NCBI GenBank assembly: GCA_038146925.1
Contig: JAYQSP010000004.1
Location: 62,001-126,000, forward strand
Origin: UBA830 sp038146925
Lineage (GTDB): Bacteria > Pseudomonadota > Alphaproteobacteria > MPNO01 > UBA830
Length of the DNA: 64,000 nucleotides
Direction: 5' to 3'
Shown: positions 34,374 through 43,225 of the stretch, in pieces
How the letters are laid out: each line of letters starts with the position of its first letter
How positions within the stretch are numbered: the first letter of the stretch is position 1
Position numbers and translations under genes: made by a program
The notes under the pieces: model-generated
What the model saw: the letters and a program-made list of their open reading frames with translations, nothing else
What the model was told of the DNA's origin: nothing
Database searches by the model: none

Positions 34374-34985
34374 ATGGCCAAGAAATCGACTGCTCGCCAA
34401 CCCGGGGCAGATCGCATTCTCGACGCAGTGCTCGACTTGTGTGCAGAACGCCGGTGGCGGGATGTGACGATGGAAGCGATCGCCGAGGCCGCTGGGGCTT
34501 CGATGCAGCGGGTTCATGAATTTTTTCCTGCGCGCTCGTCGATTCTGGCTGCGCTGATCGCGAGAACGGATAATGCGGTGCTGGCAGGACACGATTTCTC
34601 CGATTCAGAAGAACCATACCGGGAGCGGTTGCTGGACGTGCTGATGCGCCGTTTCGACGCTCTGTCGACGCATAAGCCGGCGATCCGGTCCATATTGCGG
34701 GATTTCGGGGCTGATCCCGCGACGGCCGTGTGTTCTCTGCCCGCTTTTGCGAATTCCATGGCTTGGTCGCTGGAGGCCGCCGGCATTCGGGCGACGGGGC
34801 TTCCCGGTATTGTGCGGATAAAAGGACTCGGTTTGATCTATCTGTCGGCGCTTCGGGTTTGGCTTGAAGACGATTCCCCTGATCTGTCCGCGACCATGGC
34901 GCGTCTTGACCGGGACCTGAGGCGGGCGGAAGCGTTGGTAACGTCGATTCCGGGACGAAGGTCTGTCGGAAAAGTGGACGACTAG
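34374..34985 (+). CDS. TetR/AcrR family transcriptional regulator
   Basis: This 203-residue protein has an N-terminal TetR helix-turn-helix (ADRILDAVLDLCAERRWRDV then MEAIAEAAGASMQRVHEFFP) at about residues 12-52 and a helical ligand-binding C-domain that I cannot assign. It lies divergent from the RpoH-like gene and 217 bp upstream of the phasin gene. A role in phasin or polyhydroxyalkanoate control is possible but unproven. Confidence 0.87.
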   Translation: MAKKSTARQPGADRILDAVLDLCAERRWRDVTMEAIAEAAGASMQRVHEFFPARSSILAALIARTDNAVLAGHDFSDSEEPYRERLLDVLMRRFDALSTHKPAIRSILRDFGADPATAVCSLPAFANSMAWSLEAAGIRATGLPGIVRIKGLGLIYLSALRVWLEDDSPDLSATMARLDRDLRRAEALVTSIPGRRSVGKVDD

Positions 34986-35095
34986 GCAACCTGTTTCCTG
35001 ACTCCAGACCTTGTTTCTGTTTCTGTCAGGGTTTACCGCAGTGCAATGGTTTCGGGCTGAGTGATTATAACCAACTGAAAAACAATAATTAATAA

Positions 35096-35148
35096 ATGTT
35101 GCGGTGCGAAAAATTAACCTTGACATGTTGCGGTGCACACAATATATT
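35096..35148 (+). promoter_or_regulatory. Phasin promoter with two repeated operator-like boxes
   Basis: A near-consensus housekeeping promoter, TTGACA (35120-35125), N17, TATATT (35143-35148), lies about 55 bp before the phasin start. A 12-mer ATGTTGCGGTGC occurs twice, at 35096-35107 and 35125-35136; the second fills the promoter spacer. Such placement fits a repressor. TGC-rich boxes of this kind resemble PhaR operators before phasin genes in other alphaproteobacteria, an inference from memory. Confidence 0.7.
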
Positions 35149-35202
35149 CCGTTCACGATATTCGAACCGTACTTTTAACATTGTAAGCAACAGGAGCTGA
35201 TT

Positions 35203-35667
35203 ATGGCTGCCAACGGAAAAACCAACGGAACGATGTTCCCGGAATGGGACTTTTCCAAAGTCTGGGCCGACATGAAGATGCCCGAATTCGATGTCGACGC
35301 GCTTATCGCCGTCCAGCAGAAGAACATCGAAGCGATGAACATGGCCAACAAGGCGGCCGTTGACGGCTGGCAGGCTTTTGCGAAGAAGCAGGCCGAACTG
35401 TGGCAGGCTGCCGTCGAAGATACCGGCGCGCTGGCGCAGGATGTTGCCGCCGCCAAGGAACCGGCCGACAAGATCGCCAAGCAGGCCGCTTTCGCCAAAT
35501 CGAGCATCGAAGCCGGTATCTCCAATGCCCGCGAAGCTCAGGAACTGGCCGCCAAGGCGACCAACAAGACCGTCGATATCGTTTCCAAGCGCTGGGTCGA
35601 AAGCGTCGAGGAAGCCGTTGCGATGGTTGGCAAGGTCACGCCCATGGCGACCGCCGCCGCCATATAA
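35203..35667 (+). CDS. Phasin family protein
   Basis: This encodes 154 residues behind AGGAG. The all-helical, Ala- and Lys-rich sequence starts MAANGKTNGTMFPEWDFSKV and includes the phasin core NIEAMNMANKAAVDGWQAFA. Phasins coat polyhydroxyalkanoate granules. The strong promoter, operator-like repeats and a good terminator indicate an independent, highly expressed gene. No phaC, phaZ or phaR gene is in the window. Confidence 0.9.
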   Translation: MAANGKTNGTMFPEWDFSKVWADMKMPEFDVDALIAVQQKNIEAMNMANKAAVDGWQAFAKKQAELWQAAVEDTGALAQDVAAAKEPADKIAKQAAFAKSSIEAGISNAREAQELAAKATNKTVDIVSKRWVESVEEAVAMVGKVTPMATAAAI

Positions 35668-35704
35668 GGCTCTAAAACCATCGACGTCTCCGGACGTCCG
35701 TCAG

Positions 35705-35730
35705 CCGCCGCCCCTGTGGGCGGCGGTTTT
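35705..35730 (+). terminator. Terminator of phasin gene
   Basis: A perfect 9-bp stem (CCGCCGCCC 35705-35713, complement 35718-35726) with loop CTGT is followed by TTTT. Confidence 0.92.
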
Positions 35731-35782
35731 CGTTTTGGGTTATAAAACCCGGCAATGTTTTCATCGCATTGAAGGATACGCC

Positions 35783-36118
35783 ATGACGATCACATTCAGC
35801 GATTTCATGAAGGTGGATATTCGAGCCGGCACGGTCGTGCGCGCCGAAGCGAACCCGGAGGCGCGGAAGCCGGCGATAAAGCTCTGGCTCGATTTCGGCG
35901 ATGAAATCGGTGAAAAGAAAAGCTCCGCGCAGATCACCATGTATTACGATACCGAATCGCTGGTCGGACGGCAGGTGGCTGCCGTGGTCAATTTCCCACC
36001 GCGCCAGATCGGAAAATTCATGTCGGAAGTTCTGGTGCTGGGATTTCCCGACGAGGAAGGCGCCGTCGTATTGGCGAACAACGATCGGCCGGTCGCGAAC
36101 GGCGCCCGGCTTTTCTGA
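35783..36118 (+). CDS. CsaA-like tRNA-binding protein
   Basis: This encodes 111 residues from ATG 35783 behind GAAGGA. The single OB-fold tRNA-binding domain is recognisable: FMKVDIRAGTVVRAEANPEA, the AQITMYYD segment, and VVNFPPRQIGKFMSEVLVLG near the end. CsaA proteins show chaperone-like, export-related activity and tRNA binding. It is monocistronic, lying between the phasin terminator and the convergent histidine kinase gene. Confidence 0.92.
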   Translation: MTITFSDFMKVDIRAGTVVRAEANPEARKPAIKLWLDFGDEIGEKKSSAQITMYYDTESLVGRQVAAVVNFPPRQIGKFMSEVLVLGFPDEEGAVVLANNDRPVANGARLF

Positions 36119-36144
36119 AGGGGCGTTTCCGCAGAAATAACGGT

Positions 36145-37479
36145 TTAAACCGGTAGCCTGACCTTCGCGCGCAGCCCGCCCAGGGGGGAGTCTTCAAGCT
36201 CCACGTCCCCGCCGCCGCCCCGCGCCAGGTCGCGGGCGATCGACAGCCCCAGCCCGGTACCGCCGGTCTGGGGGTTGCGCGACGAATCCAGCCGGTAGAA
36301 CGGCTTGAACACGGCCTCCCGCTCTGTTTCTGGAACCCCCGGGCCGTCATCGTCGACGCAAATCTCGACAAGCGTTCCCCGCCGTTCGGCGGTGACATGC
36401 ACGGTGCCGGCATGGGTGCAGGCGTTGACTACCAGATTGGTCAGGCATCTGCGGATTGCGTTGGGCCGTGCCAGAATCTTCAGATCTCCCAGCGTTTCCA
36501 GGGTGACTTCCCGTTCCGGTGTGGACGCGCTGCGCACGACCGCTCCCAGCAGTTCCGCCAGATCGCAGTCGCTGACGTCCTCCGTGCCTTCGCCGCGGGC
36601 AAAAGCCAGAAACTCCTCGACCATGATTTCCATTTCACGGAGGTCCTGTTTCAGGTCCTCGACTTTCGGCGAATTTTCCAGCAGGGCGATCTGAAGTTTC
36701 ATGCGGGTCAGCGGCGTGCGGAGGTCATGCGACACGCCGGCCAGCATTTCGGTTCTTTGTGTCATGGCGTTGTTGATCCGACCCCGCATGCGTTCGAACG
36801 CGGCGGCTGCCCGGCGTATTTCGGTCGCCCCTTCCGGTTTGAAGTTCGGTACGTCTCGTCCCTTGCCGAAATTATCGACGGCGGCCGACAGCCTGCGGAT
36901 CGGGCGGACCTGATTGCGCATGAAGATCGTTGCGATGGCGAACAGCAGAAGCGACGTGCCGACCATCCACATGATGAACAGGTAGGTCGTGGAACTAAAT
37001 AGTCTTTTTCGGGGGACGAATATTTCTATCACGCCGTCCGGCAGCTGGACCTTCATCTGCACCAGGCGCTCGTGGCTCCATGTGTCGATGTGGAAAGGTC
37101 TGCGAACGCGTTCGCGCATCGCCTGTGCCAAACGCGTGTCGAGAATGCCACTGCCGATTTCCGCCGGGGCGTTCGGCAGTATCTCCCCCGTCTTGAAGTT
37201 GAAGTAGAAGCCGAGATCGCCCGCGGCACGGCTTAGCCAGATTGCGCGTTCTGCAGCTTCGAACCGTCCCATTTCGTCGATAACGAACCCGATTTCGCCG
37301 GCGACCGAATCCGCGAGACGGCGGGTGATCAGGGTCCAGTGGCGATCATAGAATATCCAGGTCGAGACGATCTGTAGCAGAATCAGCGGGGTGACGATGA
37401 TCATGATCGAGCGGCCGAGAAAAGATCGCGGCAAGTATCTCTTTATCGCAATTTTGACCTGGAGCAGCGGGGATTTCAT
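36145..37479 (-). CDS. Sensor histidine kinase (EnvZ-like)
   Basis: This encodes 444 residues: transmembrane helix 1 (about 22-45), a periplasmic loop, transmembrane helix 2 (about 175-197) and a HAMP domain. The H-box is LAGVSHDLRTPLTRMKLQ and the ATPase boxes are NLVVNACTHA (N), VDDDGPGVP (G1) and GGTGLGLSIA (G2). It belongs to the EnvZ/RisS type that pairs with OmpR-like regulators. It follows its regulator after 18 bp. The signal is unknown; osmotic or pH sensing is typical for the group. Confidence 0.93.
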   Translation of the reverse strand: MKSPLLQVKIAIKRYLPRSFLGRSIMIIVTPLILLQIVSTWIFYDRHWTLITRRLADSVAGEIGFVIDEMGRFEAAERAIWLSRAAGDLGFYFNFKTGEILPNAPAEIGSGILDTRLAQAMRERVRRPFHIDTWSHERLVQMKVQLPDGVIEIFVPRKRLFSSTTYLFIMWMVGTSLLLFAIATIFMRNQVRPIRRLSAAVDNFGKGRDVPNFKPEGATEIRRAAAAFERMRGRINNAMTQRTEMLAGVSHDLRTPLTRMKLQIALLENSPKVEDLKQDLREMEIMVEEFLAFARGEGTEDVSDCDLAELLGAVVRSASTPEREVTLETLGDLKILARPNAIRRCLTNLVVNACTHAGTVHVTAERRGTLVEICVDDDGPGVPETEREAVFKPFYRLDSSRNPQTGGTGLGLSIARDLARGGGGDVELEDSPLGGLRAKVRLPV

Positions 37480-37497
37480 GACGTCCGACCCTCGATG

Positions 37498-38175
37498 CTA
37501 ATCCGGATGCAGCACATAACCCTGTCCCCGAACGGTGTGAAGGTAACGCGGCTCGCGCGGATCCGGCTCGATCTTGCGGCGCAATCTCGTGACCTGAACG
37601 TCGACCGTACGCGCCCCGCCGTCGATGCGGCACTGGGCGATCAGTTCGTCACGCGTCATCGTCGCGCCGGGATTGCGGGCGAGGGCAGACAGAAGATTTG
37701 CCTCGATTGTCGTCAGCCTGACGATGGCGTCGTCGTGACGAAGTTCCTGGCGCCCGATATCGAACACGAATTCGCCAATTGAAATCACGGGGTCGGGCGC
37801 CGCCATCGCGTTGCGGCGCAGGATCGTCTCGATCCGCAAAACCAGTTCGCGCGGTTCGAACGGCTTCGTCATGTAATCGTCCGCGCCCCGCTCCAGCCCC
37901 TGGACGCGGTCTTCAGGTTCGCCCATGGCCGTCAGCAGCAGGATCGGTACCCGGGAAACCTGCCGCAGCGACGCCGTCAACGCCAGACCGTCTTCGCCCG
38001 GCATCATCACGTCCACGACCAGCAAGTCGAATTCCAGCCCCCGCAACCGCGATCTGGCATCCTCGGCATGTTCCGCTGTGGTGACCCGAAACCCGTTTTC
38101 GGACAGGTATTCCCGCAGCAATTCGCGAAGCCGGTCGTCGTCATCGACCACAAGGATATGCGGCTGATCGCTCAC
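37498..38175 (-). CDS. OmpR-family response regulator
   Basis: This encodes 225 residues from GTG 38175; longer upstream readings run into the GST gene. The receiver domain has the phospho-acceptor in LLVVDVMMPGEDG and the conserved KPFEPREL. The winged-helix DNA-binding domain ends RTVDVQVTRLRRKIE then TVRGQGYVL. It probably forms a pair with the downstream kinase. The weak ribosome site and GTG start suggest low expression or coupling. Confidence 0.92.
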   Translation of the reverse strand: MSDQPHILVVDDDDRLRELLREYLSENGFRVTTAEHAEDARSRLRGLEFDLLVVDVMMPGEDGLALTASLRQVSRVPILLLTAMGEPEDRVQGLERGADDYMTKPFEPRELVLRIETILRRNAMAAPDPVISIGEFVFDIGRQELRHDDAIVRLTTIEANLLSALARNPGATMTRDELIAQCRIDGGARTVDVQVTRLRRKIEPDPREPRYLHTVRGQGYVLHPD

Positions 38176-38206
38176 GACGTGCTGTATGTGCGAGAAGGAG
38201 CCAAGT

Positions 38207-38899
38207 TCAGACGTCGTATCCGACGGCTTTGCGGGGCATGCCGCCGTACAGATCCAGCATGCGTTCGCGCCAGGCATAGACCGGGTTTTCGGCCTCAATC
38301 AGGGGAAAATCGCTGATTGACCGCGCCCAGGCGAATGCCCCGAACAGGATGTAGTCGCCATAGGCAGGTGCATCGCCTGCCAGGAATGCGTCCTCGCCCA
38401 GCGCAGCCTTGATCGTTGAAACGGCATGGCCAAATGCTTTCATATCGGCTTCCGATCGCGTCTGAACGTCCTGCGGCGGTTTGCCGAAACGCGCGGAGCG
38501 GCTTTCGATGAAGTACTCGCGGTCGGCGTCATCCACATGCGCCAGGATATCGGCAATGACCAGCTTGATCAGCGCGAGATGCAGCGTCCGGTCTGTCCAC
38601 ACATTGAGGAACCGCGCAAGGCCGTGACCGATCTCGCCGCCGAACAGGGACGCTCCGCCGGGATAGTGGGCTTCGAGGTATTCTGCGATATCCCAGGAAT
38701 CGGAAATCACCGTATCGCCATCGCGTATCACCGGAATGCGTTCCTGGCCAGAAAACGCGATGATGTCCTTGTCGGTAAACCTGACCGGAACGGTTTCGTA
38801 TTCCAGCCCTTTGTGCTCCAGCGCCATCCGCGTTCGCCAGCAGTAGGGGCTGAAGCGCCGGTCGTCCTTGCCCGCAAGTTCGTATAGCTGGATGGTCAT
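38207..38899 (-). CDS. Glutathione S-transferase family protein
   Basis: This encodes 230 residues from ATG 38899. The N-terminal thioredoxin-like domain includes FSPYCWRTRMALEHKGLEYE, the cis-Pro motif RIPVIRDGDTVISDSWDIAE, and an all-helical C-terminal domain. A catalytic Ser or Cys may lie in SPYC. The substrate is unknown. It lies 31 bp upstream of the response regulator on the same strand and could be cotranscribed with it. Confidence 0.88.
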   Translation of the reverse strand: MTIQLYELAGKDDRRFSPYCWRTRMALEHKGLEYETVPVRFTDKDIIAFSGQERIPVIRDGDTVISDSWDIAEYLEAHYPGGASLFGGEIGHGLARFLNVWTDRTLHLALIKLVIADILAHVDDADREYFIESRSARFGKPPQDVQTRSEADMKAFGHAVSTIKAALGEDAFLAGDAPAYGDYILFGAFAWARSISDFPLIEAENPVYAWRERMLDLYGGMPRKAVGYDV

Positions 38900-39145
38900 T
38901 CCGTTCTCCGCAGGGTGTCGCCGCCTAATTCTATAACAGGTCCGGGATACTGTTGGACACGAATTAGATATACCGGCGCATGCGGTCCATTTTCCCGCAA
39001 TTGAGATCATGCATGAAACAATCGGCTCTGATCTGCAACCGGCACCAGCGCGCCTTTTGTTCATTGGTGTGCACATCTGAAAGGTGTTGTCGAATTGCGA
39101 ATTTATCTAACCTGTCGATCGAAACCGAACGAATGGGGTGAAGAG
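38900..39145. other. Divergent intergenic region, GST to PNPOx-like gene
   Basis: No gene is seen in these 246 bp. A perfect 8-bp palindrome TGTGCACA lies at 39068-39075. A related spaced palindrome precedes serC at 41957-41969. No clear promoter hexamers could be assigned. Confidence 0.5.
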
Positions 39146-39613
39146 ATGCTTAACGAGGATATGAAGAATTTGGTCGCGGGCACGATGCTGTGCTTCGCCG
39201 CAACGATAAACGAGGATGGGAGTCCGAATCTGTCTCCGAAGAGCTCTCTCCGGGTTCATGACGACAGGCATCTGATGTTCGCCAACATGGCGTCGCCCGG
39301 CACCGTTGCCAATCTGCGGCGCGACCCCAAGATCGAACTGAACTGCGTCGATATATTCTCCCGCCGGGGCTACCGGTTCACCGGAAAGGCGCAATTGTTT
39401 TCAGGCGGGGATCCGCTTTATGAAGCGTTGCGCGCCGATGTCGCGGCGGAACACGGTGAGACGCTGCCGGTGCACGACGCGGTACTGATCGAGGTCCTCG
39501 CCGCGTCGCCGGTTATTTCGCCCGCCTATACCTATGTCGAGGGCGTCACCGAAGACATTCTGCGCAACGCCTATCACGGCAAATACGGGGTTCAGCCCCT
39601 GGCCGCGTCTTGA
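39146..39613 (+). CDS. Pyridoxamine 5'-phosphate oxidase-like flavoprotein
   Basis: This encodes 155 residues from ATG 39146. The split-barrel FMN-binding pattern includes FAATINEDGSPNLSPKSSLR, LMFANMASPGTVANLRRDP and VDIFSRRGYRFTGKAQLF. These small PNPOx-like proteins are generally F420/FMN-dependent reductases of unknown substrate; it is not the true PdxH. Its stop overlaps the TTG start of the AhpD-like gene, so both are expressed together. Confidence 0.88.
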   Translation: MLNEDMKNLVAGTMLCFAATINEDGSPNLSPKSSLRVHDDRHLMFANMASPGTVANLRRDPKIELNCVDIFSRRGYRFTGKAQLFSGGDPLYEALRADVAAEHGETLPVHDAVLIEVLAASPVISPAYTYVEGVTEDILRNAYHGKYGVQPLAAS

Positions 39614-40050
39614 CCTTGCGGATCGATTACGGGGCGAGCGCGCCCGAAACCGTCAAGGCGCTATACGCCGTTAACAATTATCTGGACGGCGGCCATGTCG
39701 ACCCGGCGCTACGCCGCTATCTGAAGCTCCGTGTCTCCCAGATCAACGGGTGCAGGTACTGCATCTGGCTGCATGCCAAGCAGGCGCGCGAACTTGGCGA
39801 GCCTGCGGAGCGCGTCGGAGCGATCGCGGGCTGGCGCGATGCAGACTGTTTCTCGTCGGCCGAGCGGGCCGCGCTGGCATGGGCCGAATCCGTGACCGGT
39901 ATCACCAACGGCACGCCGCCGGACGAAGAGTTCGCGGCGCTTCGCGATCATTTCAGCGAGCTGGAAATCGTCGACCTGACGGTCGCCGTCGCCAATATGA
40001 ATGCGCTGAACCGCATCGCAATCAGTTTCTGTCTGGAACCGCCCGAGTGA
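39610..40050 (+). CDS. Carboxymuconolactone decarboxylase/AhpD-like protein
   Basis: This encodes 146 residues from TTG 39610, which overlaps the previous stop as TTGA. The AhpD-type redox motif CRYCIWLHAKQAREL (CxxC plus His) sits near residues 50-64, and the C-terminus EIVDLTVAVANMNALNRIAI is standard for CMD domains. It probably acts as an alkylhydroperoxidase-like thiol oxidoreductase together with the upstream flavoprotein. The partner and substrate are unknown. Confidence 0.88.
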   Translation: MTLRIDYGASAPETVKALYAVNNYLDGGHVDPALRRYLKLRVSQINGCRYCIWLHAKQARELGEPAERVGAIAGWRDADCFSSAERAALAWAESVTGITNGTPPDEEFAALRDHFSELEIVDLTVAVANMNALNRIAISFCLEPPE

Positions 40051-40065
40051 TGGGCGGGGGGCTGT

Positions 40066-41859
40066 CTAGGGGCCCCATATAATCAGCAGCATCGGGGCGG
40101 CGACGGCGAAAGTGACGACAGTCAGTGGCAGTCCGAGTCGCCAGTAATCGCCGAACCGGTACCCGCCCGGTCCCATCACCAGCAGGTTCGACTGATGTCC
40201 GATCGGGGTCAGGAAGGCGCTCGACGCGCCGATCGCAACCGCCATAAGGAAGGCGTCGAAATTGGCATTCAGCGAATCGGCGACGCTGACGGCGATCGGC
40301 GCCATAAGGACGGCTGTTGCGGCATTGTTGATCACCGCGCTGAGCGCCGCCGAAATCGTCATGATGACGACCAGCATCGCCCATAACGGCATGCCGCCCG
40401 CTATATCGAATATACCGTTCGATATCAGTGTTGTAGCGCCTGTAGACTGCAAAGCCGCCCCGACGGGCAGAAATGCGCCGAGAAGGATGATGATCGGCCA
40501 TTCCACGCTGTCGTACATTTCGCGGAGGGGAAACAGACGGGTGCCGACGAGGATGACGACTGCGGCAACGAAGGCTATGTCGATCCTGACGAATCCGAGA
40601 ACGGCCGCGGCTATGGCGGCTGCGAAGATCGCCAGCGGGTAGAAGCTGCGCCGATTTGCCAGGGCGATTTCCCGATTGGCAAGGGGCAGGCAGCCCAGCG
40701 AATTGAGAGCTTCGTATATGACCTGTTCCGGCCCCTGCATCAGGATGACGTCGCCGGCTTCGAAACGGATGTGCCCGATCCGGTCGCGAATGGGTTTACC
40801 CTGCCGTGCGATCGCCAGAATGTTTACGCCATAGCGTGAATTGACCCGCAGCCCGCGGGGGGTGCGTCCTTCCAGCCGGGAACCGGGATTCACGACCGCT
40901 TCCACCATCAATACTTCATCCGATGCGAAGTCCGCGTCGTGCAGCTCCTTGTCGGTGACCAGATCGAACTGCGAATTGTCCGCCGCCGCGGCAATGGCAT
41001 CGGTGCCGCCCTCGATCATCAGATGATCGCCCGCCTGCATGCGCGTGTACCAGGGCGGCGCGAGCTCCTTGTTGCCGTCGCGGATGATCGCGACGACCGA
41101 AATATCGCCGTCGGCGAGTACGACCAGTTCGCGGATCGGTTTGCCGATCAACGGCGAGTCCTCGGGCACGGCGAGCTCGGTGACGTAGTCTTCGATATGC
41201 AGCAGTTCTTCCAGCGCATTGTCGCCACTGTCCCGGTGGGGAATCAGCCGGTAGCCGATCACGGTGATGAAAACGATGCCTGCGAGCGCCGCTGCCGCGC
41301 CGACCGGAGCGAATTCGAACATGCCGAAACCGCCGCCTTCGCCGAAGGATTTCCCCAAAACCTCGGCGCGGTAGCTGGAAATGATGATATTCGGCGGGGT
41401 GCCTATCAGCGTCGCCAAACCGCCCAGAAGCGATCCGAACGCCAGCGGCATGAGCGCGCGCGACGTCGGGATGCCCGCGGCCTGGGCGGCGCGGATCGCC
41501 ACCGGCAGCATCAGCGCCAAGGCGCCGACATTGTTCATGAATGCCGACAGGACCGCGACGGTCAGGGTCAGCGCGCCGATCTGGATCATTGAATTGGCCG
41601 GCAGTTTGCCGATCGAACCCGATAACGCGTTGATGGCCCCTGATCTTTGCAATGACTGGCTGATGATCAGGACAGCCGCCACGGTCACCACCGCCGCGTC
41701 GCTGAAGCCGTCGAACGCTTCTTCGGCCGGCACGATTCCGACGATGACCGCGATGACCAGCGCCGCCATCGCGACGATGTCGTAACGCCAGCGGCCCCAT
41801 GCGAAGAGAACGAGCGATGCCAGGATTATGCCGAAAGCGGCAATTTGTTCAGTCGTCAT
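40066..41859 (-). CDS. SLC13-type permease with two RCK-C (TrkA-C) domains
   Basis: This 597-residue protein has two blocks of helices: N-terminal (about 1-190) and C-terminal (about 390-597). Between them is a soluble region (about 200-380) with two TrkA-C/RCK-C modules (ELVVLADGDISVVAIIRDGN and LRVNSRYGVNILAIARQG). This layout is the DASS/SLC13 'sodium/sulfate or TRAP-like' permease group (SAC1 and YfbS-like). Substrates in the family are sulfate or dicarboxylates, and none can be assigned here. Confidence 0.88.
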   Translation of the reverse strand: MTTEQIAAFGIILASLVLFAWGRWRYDIVAMAALVIAVIVGIVPAEEAFDGFSDAAVVTVAAVLIISQSLQRSGAINALSGSIGKLPANSMIQIGALTLTVAVLSAFMNNVGALALMLPVAIRAAQAAGIPTSRALMPLAFGSLLGGLATLIGTPPNIIISSYRAEVLGKSFGEGGGFGMFEFAPVGAAAALAGIVFITVIGYRLIPHRDSGDNALEELLHIEDYVTELAVPEDSPLIGKPIRELVVLADGDISVVAIIRDGNKELAPPWYTRMQAGDHLMIEGGTDAIAAAADNSQFDLVTDKELHDADFASDEVLMVEAVVNPGSRLEGRTPRGLRVNSRYGVNILAIARQGKPIRDRIGHIRFEAGDVILMQGPEQVIYEALNSLGCLPLANREIALANRRSFYPLAIFAAAIAAAVLGFVRIDIAFVAAVVILVGTRLFPLREMYDSVEWPIIILLGAFLPVGAALQSTGATTLISNGIFDIAGGMPLWAMLVVIMTISAALSAVINNAATAVLMAPIAVSVADSLNANFDAFLMAVAIGASSAFLTPIGHQSNLLVMGPGGYRFGDYWRLGLPLTVVTFAVAAPMLLIIWGP

Positions 41860-41956
41860 CGTGTCCGTTGTTCAATGAAAGGGGAGGCAAACATCATGGT
41901 AACACCCTTTTATATCCCGCATTTTCCATGCGCGACATTTCATTCATTGCATTTTT

Positions 41957-41969
41957 TGTGCGGTGCACA
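41957..41969. promoter_or_regulatory. Spaced palindrome upstream of serC
   Basis: TGTGC-GGT-GCACA is a perfect 5+3+5 inverted repeat about 64 bp before the serC start. Its right part, TGCGGTGCACA, also occurs in the phasin promoter (35129-35139). It is a possible operator; the binding protein is unknown. Confidence 0.4.
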
Positions 41970-41975
41970 TAAGTT

Positions 41976-42028
41976 GGCTGCGGGCCACACCTCCCCAACG
42001 GGGTGCAGCTCTTCTGTGAGGGAGAGAC
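41976..42028 (+). ncRNA. Candidate serC leader RNA motif
   Basis: The serC 5' leader can fold as an outer stem GCTGC/GCAGC (41977-41981 with 42005-42009) around an inner CCCC-AAC-GGGG hairpin (41993-42003), ending in a purine-rich GTGAGGGAGAG that holds the ribosome site. Alphaproteobacterial serC genes carry a described conserved leader (the serC RNA motif, Rfam). The position and gene fit, but I could not compare against the covariance model. Confidence 0.5.
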
Positions 42029-42032
42029 ATAC

Positions 42033-43202
42033 ATGTCTGATACGATTTCGAAGCCGGACACCCGTCCGGACAATCCCTGTTTTTCGTCCGGCCCCTGCGC
42101 CAAACGTCCCGGCTGGTCCCCTGCGGTCCTGCAGGATGCGCTAACCGGGCGATCGCATCGCTCCGCCCCGGGCAAAGCCAAACTCAAAGCCGTCATAGAC
42201 CGCACCAAGAAACTTCTCGGCATGCCGGAAGACTACCGGCTCGGAATTGTACCGGCCTCCGATACCGGCGCCGTCGAAATGGCGCTGTGGTCCATGCTGG
42301 GCGCGCGCGGCGTCGATCTGTTCGCCTGGGAAAGTTTCGGTGCCGGTTGGGTCAGCGACACGGTCAAGCAGTTGAAGCTCGATGATACGCGTGTTTTTGA
42401 AGCGGCTTACGGCGCATTGCCTGATCTTTCCCAATGGGATGTCGACCGCGACGTCGTGTTCACGTGGAACGGTACTACCTCGGGCGTCCGTGTTCCCGAT
42501 GGCGACTGGATCCCCGACGACCGGTCGGGGCTGACAATCTGCGATGCGACTTCCGCCGTCTTCGCCATGGAGCTGCCGTGGAACAAGCTCGATGTCGTGA
42601 CATGGTCCTGGCAGAAAGTTATGGGTGGCGAAGCCGCACACGGTATGATTGCCCTGTCGCCCCGCGCCGTCGAACGGCTCGAAACCTATACGCCGCCCTG
42701 GCCGTTGCCGAAAATTTTCCGCATGACCAAGGGCGGTGAGCTGATCGAAGGCATCTTCCGCGGAGAGACGATCAATACTCCGTCCATGGTCTGTGTCGAA
42801 GACGCGCTCGACGGGCTTGGCTGGGCCGAAGGCCTCGGCGGCGGTGCCGCCCTGGTAGCGCGCAGCAGTGCAAATCTCGCGGTCATCTCCGACTGGGTGG
42901 ATCGCACGGACTGGGTGGATTTTCTCGCCGAGAACGCCGACCAGCGGTCATCGACATCGGTATGCCTTAAAATCGTCGATCCCTGGTTCCAGGGACTCGA
43001 CGCGGACGACCAGTCCGCTGTGCCGAAAAAGATGGACAAACTGCTCGAAGAAACGGGCGCCGCCTACGACATCAACGGCTACCGCGACGCGCCCCCCGGC
43101 CTGCGCATCTGGGCGGGCTCGACGGTGGAAACATCGGATTTGCAGGCACTGATGCCCTGGCTCGACTGGGCCTACGCCACGGTCAAAGCCGACCTTTCCT
43201 GA
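42033..43202 (+). CDS. serC: Phosphoserine aminotransferase
   Basis: This encodes 389 residues from ATG 42033 behind GAGGGAGAG. It is the long alphaproteobacterial/archaeal-type SerC: NPCFSSGPCAKRPGW, the PLP-lysine motif VTWSWQKVMGGEAAHG, and TINTPSMVCVEDALDGL. It converts 3-phosphohydroxypyruvate and glutamate to phosphoserine and 2-oxoglutarate. It is followed after 23 bp by serA, so two of the three serine-pathway steps share a transcript. Confidence 0.96.
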   Translation: MSDTISKPDTRPDNPCFSSGPCAKRPGWSPAVLQDALTGRSHRSAPGKAKLKAVIDRTKKLLGMPEDYRLGIVPASDTGAVEMALWSMLGARGVDLFAWESFGAGWVSDTVKQLKLDDTRVFEAAYGALPDLSQWDVDRDVVFTWNGTTSGVRVPDGDWIPDDRSGLTICDATSAVFAMELPWNKLDVVTWSWQKVMGGEAAHGMIALSPRAVERLETYTPPWPLPKIFRMTKGGELIEGIFRGETINTPSMVCVEDALDGLGWAEGLGGGAALVARSSANLAVISDWVDRTDWVDFLAENADQRSSTSVCLKIVDPWFQGLDADDQSAVPKKMDKLLEETGAAYDINGYRDAPPGLRIWAGSTVETSDLQALMPWLDWAYATVKADLS

Positions 43203-43225
43203 CTTTCAGATAACGGATTTTCCAA

